This document shows positions 1 through 5,472 of a stretch of DNA of 14,713 bases, piece by piece. Made by a program: the position numbers and the translations under genes. Each line of letters starts with the position of its first letter. Positions within the stretch are counted from its first letter, which is position 1. Below the pieces are notes generated by a model. The model had not been told where the DNA came from. It made no database searches and saw only the letters and a program-made list of their open reading frames with translations. The stretch is taken from the NCBI GenBank assembly GCA_002309635.1, contig DBXO01000038.1, forward strand, positions 1 to 14,713, read 5' to 3'. Source of the stretch: Ruminococcus flavefaciens. GTDB taxonomy: Bacteria; Bacillota; Clostridia; Oscillospirales; Ruminococcaceae.

Positions 1-66
1 CATTCTCTTCATGAAGCCGTGCTCCTTCTTTCTGTGGAGCTTCTTAGGCTGATATGTTCTTTTCAT
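1..66 (-). CDS. rpmH: 50S ribosomal protein L34, N-terminal part (truncated by window edge)
   Basis: Read on the minus strand from the ATG at 66-64, the 22 visible codons give MKRTYQPKKLHRKKEHGFMK followed by RM. This is the highly conserved start of ribosomal protein L34, a very short basic protein of the large ribosomal subunit (about 44 residues in full). The gene runs off the left edge of the window. A strong Shine-Dalgarno GGAGGA lies at 80-75, eight bases before the start. L34 lying divergently next to dnaA is the standard arrangement in Firmicutes and many other bacteria, usually followed by rnpA and yidC; those would lie to the left. Two residues differ from the commonest L34 sequence (Leu10 and Met19 where Arg/Lys are usual), which is not enough to doubt the call. 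Confidence 0.95.
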   Translation of the reverse strand, partial: MKRTYQPKKLHRKKEHGFMKRM

Positions 67-174
67 ATTCAGTGTCCTCCTCTCTTCGGATCATATACAA
101 GAGCCGTCCGAATCAACAGCTCTGAGCATTTTGAATTGCGCACAGAGACACTTCGCCCTGCATTACACTAAATC

Positions 175-203
175 ATTATATATTAAAAATCCCTCTGTGT
201 CAA
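175..203 (-). promoter_or_regulatory. Consensus sigma-A promoter for rpmH
   Basis: On the minus strand TTGACA (203-198) and TATAAT (180-175) are both perfect and are separated by 17 bases. Transcription would start near 168, giving an rpmH leader of about 100 bases. The leader contains a short inverted repeat (AGAGC 100-104 / GCTCT 119-123) of unknown meaning. The promoter points away from dnaA and borders the box-rich origin segment. Confidence 0.85.
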
Positions 204-415
204 GCCATTCGGGAAATTTTTTTATATCCACGGGCATTTTCAGTCTTTTTACCAATATCTCTTAAACCTTGAACATTGAAATTTCAACACATTGTATGAT
301 TTTATTTTTACGCAAAAAATATCACTTATGTGCTGTCTGAAGTTTTAAAGATCATTTCACAATGAATATTCAACTTTTTCACAGGCTGTAAATAGGGATA
401 GAAAATATTATTTTC

Positions 416-464
416 TGTTGATTCAACACAGTTTTCAACAATATGTCAATTTACGTGTTAAAAA
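416..464 (+). repeat. Origin box module, copy 1 (upstream of dnaA)
   Basis: The module consists of an inverted TGTTGA (416-421), then ATTCAACA-CAG-TTTTCAACA (421-440), and ends in GTTAAAAA (457-464). The first part, TGTTGA-T-TCAACA (416-428), is a palindrome. The two forward boxes are 12 bases apart, start to start. A second copy with the same order and the same box spacing lies behind dnaA at 1985-2031; the central 20 bases match at 19 positions. Confidence 0.65.
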
Positions 465-501
465 GCCATTCATTTTTTAAATACTTGACAGTGAAATTCG
501 C

Positions 502-530
502 TTGCAATTCAACACCTTTTATGGTATAAT
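502..530 (+). promoter_or_regulatory. Probable dnaA promoter with an origin box in its spacer
   Basis: TTGCAA (502-507), a 17-base spacer and TATAAT (525-530), preceded by TG at 522-523 (extended -10). Transcription would start near 537, with a leader of about 66 bases. One TTCAACA-type box (506-514) lies between the -35 and -10 elements, where bound DnaA would block RNA polymerase. Autorepression of dnaA by DnaA is well known in other bacteria; here it is inferred from position only. Confidence 0.7.
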
Positions 531-602
531 AGTTTCATATATTAATATAGGAGAGTATCGATTTTTTTCTCCAATAATACTTACAATCATTCGGAGGTTT
601 CT

Positions 603-1973
603 ATGAATTCATTTGACGAGGTTTTTGAAACGGTAAAGAGTTACTGTCTCGAAAACGGAAAAATACCGGAAATAGGCATCAAAACTTGGATTGATCCGCT
701 CGTTCCTGTTAATTTCAACGGATCCGAAGCAATTTTCAGCGTTCAGACAGACTTTCAGAAAAATATCGTAATGACTACATACAACGAAATACTCAAGGAC
801 GCATTCTTCAACCTTCTCGGACTCAATGTGAATATAGTCATAAACGTTCAGTCAGACGAGCCCGAAAAGATAAAGGTACCAACAGACGCCGAGCTTGAGC
901 AGAAGCACGCCGAGTTCGAGCAGTCATACAAATTTGCCAATTATGACTATACCTTTGATACCTTCATCGAGGGCAGATCAAACGAGTTCGCCCTCGCATG
1001 CAGCAAGTCCGTAGCAAAAAACTGCGGCTCAAAAGCAGTACCAGACTATAACCCGCTGTTTATCTACGGACCGTCTGGAATGGGAAAAACTCACCTTATC
1101 ACAGCTATCGCAAACGAGGTAAGAAAGAATCACCCCGACTTCAATATAGTTTACGTGACAAGTGAAACATTCGGAAGCGATCTTGTAAGCGCACTCAACA
1201 AGAGCTCAATATCTGATTTTCACGACAAATACAGAAACGCGGATATACTACTCATAGACGATATCCAGTTCTTCTCAGGCAGAGAGCGTATGCAGGAGGA
1301 GTTCTTCCATACCTTCTACAAGCTCCATCAGGAGGGCAAGCAGATAGTTATCACCTCAGATAAGCCGCCAAAGGAGCTCCTCACCCTTGAAGAGCGTCTC
1401 CGCACACGTTTCGAGGGCGGTCTCATAGCTGATATCTCGGCTCCGGACTATGAGACAAGACTTGCTATCATAAACAGAAAATCCGAGCTCTTGGAGCTCA
1501 AAATGCCAAGCGAGGTCGCAGAATTCATGGCTAACCGCCTGAAATCCAATATCAGACAGCTCGAAGGCGCAGTTGTACGTCTTAAGGCTCTAAATCACTT
1601 CGCAGGCAGCCCAATAACCATATCAATGGCTCAGAGCGTAATGCGCGACGTGCTTGCCGACGAGCAGCCTATCCCGATCACAGTCGAGAAGATAATCTCA
1701 GAGGTATCCACAGTATACGGCGTATCTCCCGACGATCTCCGCTCAAGCAAGCGTTCGGCTCAGATATCCACAGCCCGCAAGGTAGCTATATACGTAGTAA
1801 GAGAGATCACACAGATGCCTCTTGCCTCAATAGGAACCGAATTCGGCGGCAGAGACCACTCGACCATAGTTTACTCGGTAACAAGCGTTACAGAGTCAAT
1901 GGAAAAGGACGCAAACCTCAAAAACCTTGTAAACGATATCATCAAGAATATCAAGGACAAGAGCAAGGTCTGA
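603..1973 (+). CDS. dnaA: Chromosomal replication initiator protein DnaA
   Basis: DnaA binds boxes at oriC, forms an ATP-dependent filament, melts the origin and loads the replicative helicase. The 456-residue length is normal. Domain I spans about 1-80 (helicase-loader contact) and a short linker about 81-110. The AAA+ core holds Walker A GPSGMGKTH (156-164), Walker B with D219-D220, sensor 1 near 248-259, the arginine-finger region around R266-R269 and sensor 2 with R318. Domain IV (about 357-456) carries the DNA-binding signature GGRDHSTIVYS (415-425). The usual basic segment SVAxPRQ is replaced by QISTARK (387-393), although the arginine equivalent to E. coli R399 is kept (R384). The start is the ATG with GGAGGT at 593-598. 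The gene lies between two clusters of TTCAACA boxes, and its promoter contains one of them. Identity is certain; DNA specificity may be altered. Confidence 0.99.
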   Translation: MNSFDEVFETVKSYCLENGKIPEIGIKTWIDPLVPVNFNGSEAIFSVQTDFQKNIVMTTYNEILKDAFFNLLGLNVNIVINVQSDEPEKIKVPTDAELEQKHAEFEQSYKFANYDYTFDTFIEGRSNEFALACSKSVAKNCGSKAVPDYNPLFIYGPSGMGKTHLITAIANEVRKNHPDFNIVYVTSETFGSDLVSALNKSSISDFHDKYRNADILLIDDIQFFSGRERMQEEFFHTFYKLHQEGKQIVITSDKPPKELLTLEERLRTRFEGGLIADISAPDYETRLAIINRKSELLELKMPSEVAEFMANRLKSNIRQLEGAVVRLKALNHFAGSPITISMAQSVMRDVLADEQPIPITVEKIISEVSTVYGVSPDDLRSSKRSAQISTARKVAIYVVREITQMPLASIGTEFGGRDHSTIVYSVTSVTESMEKDANLKNLVNDIIKNIKDKSKV

Positions 1974-2432
1974 ACAGTTTAAAATGTTGAAAGCTGCTCA
2001 TTCAACAGAGTTTTCAACATCATGTTAAAAACTGTTTTGATAACATAACTCTGAAATTTCACGCTGATGATGTATTATGAGACCTTCCATACAAAAAAGC
2101 TCGGAATACATTTCAACAGCATTGATATTCAACACTTAACAACGTTGTGAAATAAATCATCAAAAAATATTACAAAATTCCTCTTTCCACTTTTTTCTCA
2201 ACTTTTTTTCCATTTCAACTCCACATCGTTAAACCATTTTAACACAAAACCGTACAAGCTTTTAATAATTCCCCAATTTCAAGAATTTCACAACATCCCG
2301 CTGTGGACGAGTTTGTCTGCCTATATCTTCATTTATCGGCTGTTCCAACTTTTCCACCGACACAATAACAACAACAATAAATTTATTCTTATCTTAGCTT
2401 ATCATAAGCCAAGTTTCACGGAGGCATATACA
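1974..2432. other. Right half of the putative origin (oriC), dnaA-dnaN spacer
   Basis: This is a gene-free 459-base stretch with strong A+T bias and long T or A runs, densest at about 2150-2215. TTCAACA-type boxes occur at 1985-1993 (reverse), 1999-2007, 2011-2019, 2110-2118, 2126-2134 and 2212-2220. Boxes closer to the textbook form are TTTTCCACC 2350-2358 and, reversed, TCGTCCACA (2310-2302). TTTCACA variants occur at 2284-2292 and reversed at 2154-2146. A 10-base perfect palindrome ACAACGTTGT sits at 2139-2148. An inverted pair AACAGTTT 1973-1980 / AAACTGTT 2029-2036 encloses the first three boxes. The A+T-rich block next to the boxes is the best candidate for the unwinding element. No convincing dnaN promoter or dnaA terminator could be picked out. 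Confidence 0.75.
1985..2031 (+). repeat. Origin box module, copy 2 (downstream of dnaA)
   Basis: Same parts and order as the copy at 416-464: inverted TGTTGA (1985-1990), ATTCAACA-GAG-TTTTCAACA (2000-2019), then GTTAAAAA (2024-2031). The two forward boxes are again 12 bases apart. The reverse box and the last forward box can pair as TGTTGAAA / TTTCAACA (1985-1992 with 2012-2019). Conservation of spacing on both sides of dnaA argues for a shared protein-binding role rather than chance. Confidence 0.65.
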
Positions 2433-3536
2433 ATGAAATTCATTTGCAATAAAACAGAGATCAGCGAGGCAATCGGAAATGTCTCCAGAGCAGTATCACA
2501 GAAATCCACAATACCTGCTCTTGAAGGAATAAAGGTACGTGTATCACAGGGAAGCGTGGAGCTTACCGCATATAACCTTGAAATGGGTATACGCACCTCT
2601 ATAAACGCAAACACGGAGGGCGAGGGAGAATTCGTAGTAAGTGCAAGACTTTTCAGCGAGTTCACAAGACGTATGTCCGGAGACGAGATAACCTTTGATG
2701 TCGACGACAATCTTGTTATCAGTATCTCATGCAGTGCTACAGAGTGCAGCTTCCCAGCAATGTCTGCAAGCGAATACCCCGAGCTTCCTAAAGTAGATTC
2801 CGCAAGAAGCTTCTCTGTAAAGCAGAGTACCCTCAAATCAATGATAAATATGACAAGCTATGCTGCTTCACTCAATGAAAGCAAGCCCGTTCTTACAGGC
2901 GAGCTGTTCGATATCGAGGACGGCAGCTTCAATATGGTAGCCATAGACGGCTTCAGACTGGCGATCAGAAATGAAATGACGGACTGCACCGAAAAGTACC
3001 ACTTCGTAGTCCCGAAGAAGGCGCTGCTTGAAGTATCCACACTTATCAAGGACGATACCGACAAGCTCTGCACCGTATGCACCAATGATCGTCATATTAT
3101 TTTTGAGATCGGCAACGTTTTTGTAATATCAAGGCTCCTTGAGGGAGTATTCCACAACTATAAGCTCAGCATACCCAGCGGCTGCAAGACAGAGGTCATA
3201 ATCAGCAAGAGAGACTTTTCTACATGTCTGGAGCGCTGCTCGCTGCTTATCGATGACAAGAACAAGTCGCCTATCCGCTGCGAGGTCGGAAACGGCGTTA
3301 TGAAGATAAGCTGCAAGACAGGAATAGGCAAGATAAATGACGCTATATCCGCCGATATTTCAGGAGAGACAGTAACTATCGGCTTCAATAACAAGCTTAT
3401 CCTCGAAGCTCTCAGAGCTGCAGAGGGAGATAAGGTCCGTGTTCGTTTCAACGGCGCAATGAAGGTAATAGAGATACTTCCTCTTGAGGGAGAGAGCTTC
3501 ATATTCCTCGTAATGCCCATACAGCTCAAGAACTGA
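2433..3536 (+). CDS. dnaN: DNA polymerase III beta subunit (sliding clamp)
   Basis: DnaN forms the ring-shaped dimer that tethers the replicative polymerase and recruits repair and mismatch proteins. The 367-residue product has the usual length, the family start MKFICNKTEISEAIGNVSRA and the typical DnaN ending SFIFLVMPIQLKN, next to the partner-binding pocket. The reading frame is open back to 2313, but the ATG at 2433 is the start: it has GGAGG at 2420-2424, gives the standard N-terminus, and the extra 40 residues are low-complexity (Asn-rich) and unlike any clamp. It lies behind the right half of the origin. The gap to yaaA is 31 bases, so cotranscription with yaaA and recF is likely. Confidence 0.98.
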   Translation: MKFICNKTEISEAIGNVSRAVSQKSTIPALEGIKVRVSQGSVELTAYNLEMGIRTSINANTEGEGEFVVSARLFSEFTRRMSGDEITFDVDDNLVISISCSATECSFPAMSASEYPELPKVDSARSFSVKQSTLKSMINMTSYAASLNESKPVLTGELFDIEDGSFNMVAIDGFRLAIRNEMTDCTEKYHFVVPKKALLEVSTLIKDDTDKLCTVCTNDRHIIFEIGNVFVISRLLEGVFHNYKLSIPSGCKTEVIISKRDFSTCLERCSLLIDDKNKSPIRCEVGNGVMKISCKTGIGKINDAISADISGETVTIGFNNKLILEALRAAEGDKVRVRFNGAMKVIEILPLEGESFIFLVMPIQLKN

Positions 3537-3567
3537 CGGAAAATAAGCTATTGAAAGGCTGGTCATC

Positions 3568-3777
3568 ATGGCTGAAAAAATAAAGATCACTACCGAGTTC
3601 ATAAAGCTTGACGCCCTTCTGAAATTTGCCTCCCTTGTAGGCTCGGGCGGAGAAGCAAAACAGCTCATACAGGACGGAGAGGTCCTCGTGAACGGCCAGG
3701 TCTGCACTATGAGGGGCAAGAAGATACGTCCCGGCGACAAGGTGGAACTCGACGGACAAGAGGTAATCGTAGAGTGA
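3568..3777 (+). CDS. yaaA: S4-domain RNA-binding protein YaaA
   Basis: A 69-residue protein that is almost entirely one S4-type RNA-binding fold: basic N-terminal helices with the KLDALLKFASLVGSGGEAKQ segment (about 15-34), then the GEVLVNGQVCTMRGKKIRPGDKVEL stretch (about 38-62). Small S4 proteins between dnaN and recF are a Firmicutes hallmark; in Bacillus the counterpart is YaaA, thought to act on ribosomes or rRNA rather than on replication. The stop codon overlaps the GTG start of recF (GTGA, 3774-3777), so translation of the two is probably coupled. Function is inferred from fold and location. Confidence 0.93.
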   Translation: MAEKIKITTEFIKLDALLKFASLVGSGGEAKQLIQDGEVLVNGQVCTMRGKKIRPGDKVELDGQEVIVE

Positions 3778-4922
3778 TAATCACTTACGCAGATATCGAC
3801 GGTTTCAAGAACCTGAGCGGTATATCCTTTGCTCCCGATCCGAAGTACAATATCATAGTAGGACCAAATGCGCAGGGAAAGACCAATCTTCTTGAAGCCA
3901 TGTGGATACTTTCGGGCTGCAAGAGCTTTCGCGGCTCAAAGGAAAAAGACTACATCAACCTTGACGGCGACCGCATGGAGTCGAAAATAAAGCTCCTTGA
4001 CAGCGTCCGCGAGCAGAAGATATCCTTTGAAATGACGAGAAGCGCCGCAAATCCAAAGAATATACACCTTAACGGCGTAAAGCAGAAGGGTACAAAGGCT
4101 ATATTCGACGTTTTCAAATGTATCGCGTTCATTCCCGATGACGTTGATATCATAAAAGGTTCACCTGAAAAAAGGCGTAATTTCATAGATATGGCAGCTT
4201 CGCAGCTGAATCCCGTCTTTGTTATGCACCTCAACAAGAACAATGCAATAATGAACCAGCGCAATGCCCTTCTGAAAGGCATAATGCAGGGAAATACAGA
4301 TAAAAGTATACTTGAGATATGGGACAGGCAGGCTTCCCGCGAGGGAGCTGTTATATCCTATATGCGACATGAATATATACAGAAGTTCAACGGGATATGC
4401 GGAAGACTTTACCGTACTATCTCGGGAGGAACGGAAGAGCTTGAACTGGAATACAAGTCGAATGTCTACAAGCCGGACGACTTTGAAAAGCCCTGCGGCG
4501 ATGAGGCATACGAGCAGTATTACAGAAAGCTCTCTGAATCGGCTGATTACGATATCAGAACAGGAAGCACTCATGCAGGAGTGAACCGCGACGAGATACT
4601 CATAAAGATAAACGGCGTCAGCGCCAAGGACTACGGTTCCCAGGGACAAATAAAGAGTGCGGCGCTTGTGATGAAGCTTGCACAGGCAGAGATATATATG
4701 CAGAGATCCAAGGACGCGCCCGTGATATTTCTTGATGATGTCATGGGAGAGCTTGACGAGAACCGTCAGAGGTTCGTATTTGATATAATCAAGGATATGC
4801 AGGTATTTATAACAACTCCGAATGAAAATGCGTTACTTCCCGAAATAAAGGGAAAGGTTCTGCATATAAGCGGCGGAAGCGCTGTCGAGGAGGAAGAAGA
4901 TGTATCTTCACATAGGGAATAA
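3774..4922 (+). CDS. recF: DNA replication and repair protein RecF
   Basis: RecF is an SMC-like ATPase that with RecO and RecR loads RecA at gapped DNA. Visible motifs are Walker A GPNAQGKTN (30-38), the ABC signature region GSQGQIKSAALVMKLAQAEI (288-307) and Walker B VIFLDDVMGELD (317-328). The 382 residues are slightly longer than usual (about 360-370). The start is GTG at 3774, overlapping the yaaA stop and preceded by AAGAGGT at 3758-3764; no better ATG gives the conserved N-terminus. The last 23 bases overlap remB. The acidic end VEEEED is encoded by the very bases that form the Shine-Dalgarno of remB, which explains the odd tail. Confidence 0.97.
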   Translation: MIITYADIDGFKNLSGISFAPDPKYNIIVGPNAQGKTNLLEAMWILSGCKSFRGSKEKDYINLDGDRMESKIKLLDSVREQKISFEMTRSAANPKNIHLNGVKQKGTKAIFDVFKCIAFIPDDVDIIKGSPEKRRNFIDMAASQLNPVFVMHLNKNNAIMNQRNALLKGIMQGNTDKSILEIWDRQASREGAVISYMRHEYIQKFNGICGRLYRTISGGTEELELEYKSNVYKPDDFEKPCGDEAYEQYYRKLSESADYDIRTGSTHAGVNRDEILIKINGVSAKDYGSQGQIKSAALVMKLAQAEIYMQRSKDAPVIFLDDVMGELDENRQRFVFDIIKDMQVFITTPNENALLPEIKGKVLHISGGSAVEEEEDVSSHRE

Positions 4923-5160
4923 TTATACCGTAGATATAAGAGATGTGGTGGGAGTTTTCGACATTGAGAACACAACTGTTGAAAAATGCACCAAGAAGCT
5001 GCTTGAAAGAGCAGAAAAGGAGCATCACTGTATCTATACCACCTATGAAATGCCGAAAAGCTTTATAATAACCGTGAAAAACGGCAGGGAGAAAGTCTAT
5101 ATCTCACAGCTGTCGGCATCAACGCTGAGGAAACGGCTTAAAGAAGGCGGCGGTTTCTGA
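4900..5160 (+). CDS. remB: DUF370-family regulator RemB
   Basis: This 86-residue protein begins MYLHIGNNYTVDIRDVVGVFDIENTTV, the characteristic start of the DUF370 family (RemA/RemB). In Bacillus RemB (YaaB) lies between recF and gyrB, as here, and has been linked to extracellular-matrix gene control; its paralogue RemA binds DNA. In other Firmicutes the role is not established, so only family membership is claimed. The ATG at 4900 lies inside the end of recF, preceded by a purine-rich GAGGAGG at about 4886-4892. The stop overlaps the next start (TGATG at 5158-5162). It looks translationally coupled to both neighbours. Confidence 0.92.
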   Translation: MYLHIGNNYTVDIRDVVGVFDIENTTVEKCTKKLLERAEKEHHCIYTTYEMPKSFIITVKNGREKVYISQLSASTLRKRLKEGGGF

Positions 5161-5381
5161 TGTATGAAAAAGATGGAAAAATATTTGTCAGCGAAGAGGA
5201 ATATCTGAATAATATTCAGGAAATAGAAGAAAAAACAAGAAAAAACAAGAAACGCCGCATAAAGATAATATCTGTTACAGGTTTTGTGTTATGTGTATTA
5301 TCATATCTGTTTGTCAAGTTTTTAGATTTTATTTTTGTTTTTCGTCAGAAATTATTATGGAAGATAAATAATGTAAAATAA
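5160..5381 (+). CDS. Small single-pass membrane protein, unknown function
   Basis: A 73-residue protein that I do not recognise. The first third is charged and probably helical (EEEYLNNIQEIEEKTRKNKK, 12-31), followed by a basic patch KKRRIK (30-35) and one hydrophobic segment of about 20-26 residues (36-61). By the positive-inside rule the N-terminus would face the cytoplasm. The ATG at 5160 overlaps the remB stop; a second in-frame start is not needed. The 3' half is clearly richer in A+T than remB or gyrB. The Bacillus order has nothing here between remB and gyrB, so the gene is an insertion or a lineage gene. Coupled overlap and a clean frame favour a real gene, but coding status is not proven. 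Confidence 0.6.
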   Translation: MYEKDGKIFVSEEEYLNNIQEIEEKTRKNKKRRIKIISVTGFVLCVLSYLFVKFLDFIFVFRQKLLWKINNVK

Positions 5382-5404
5382 ACAGATATTCCTTGAAATC
5401 TGTT
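5381..5404. repeat. Short inverted repeat between the small membrane gene and gyrB
   Basis: AACAGAT (5381-5387) and ATCTGTT (5398-5404) are perfect inverted arms around a 10-base loop, starting in the stop codon of the upstream gene. It could be a weak attenuator or mRNA end, but the stem is A+T rich and no T run follows. The rest of the 91-base gap before gyrB shows a good ribosome site (GGAGGT, 5462-5467) but no promoter that I trust. Confidence 0.3.
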
Positions 5405-5472
5405 CCTATTTCGACAATAACCCCATAAATCGGGTAAATGACATATACAACCAAAATCATTGGAGGTAAATC

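Larger units (their letters stand above)
204..601. other. Left half of the putative origin (oriC), rpmH-dnaA spacer
   Basis: This A+T-rich stretch has no plausible gene. It carries repeated elements with the core TTCAACA, read here as diverged DnaA boxes. Nine-base sites are ATTTCAACA 281-289, TATTCAACT 367-375, GATTCAACA 420-428, TTTTCAACA 432-440 and AATTCAACA 506-514, plus TTTTTCACA 375-383. All differ from the textbook TTATCCACA at two or more positions, and I find no exact textbook box here. The assignment as origin DNA rests on position next to dnaA, A+T content and the clustering of one motif on both sides of dnaA. Where the strands first open cannot be decided from reading alone. A short inverted repeat GGAGA 550-554 / TCTCC 568-572 lies in the dnaA leader. 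Confidence 0.7.

Noticed and set aside
485..490. Perfect TTGACA upstream of dnaA
   Set aside because: It is 34 bases from the TATAAT at 525, twice the workable spacing, and no -10 lies at 17 bases; TTGCAA at 502 fits instead.
550..572. GGAGA/TCTCC hairpin in the dnaA leader as a regulatory RNA
   Set aside because: Five base pairs with a 13-base loop is too weak to claim.
1704..1772. GTATCCACA (1704-1712) and ATATCCACA (1764-1772), one mismatch from the textbook DnaA box, inside dnaA
   Set aside because: The TCCACA string recurs in Ser-Thr codons elsewhere, for example in dnaN; coding context explains it, though a weak role cannot be excluded.
2313..2432. Upstream extension of the dnaN reading frame by 40 codons
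   Set aside because: Asn-rich low-complexity peptide, no good ribosome site, unlike any clamp; the ATG at 2433 has GGAGG and the family N-terminus.
5393..5421. Possible gyrB promoter TTGAAA-N17-AATAAC
   Set aside because: The -10 has only a partial match and overlaps an inverted repeat; not better than chance in A+T-rich DNA.
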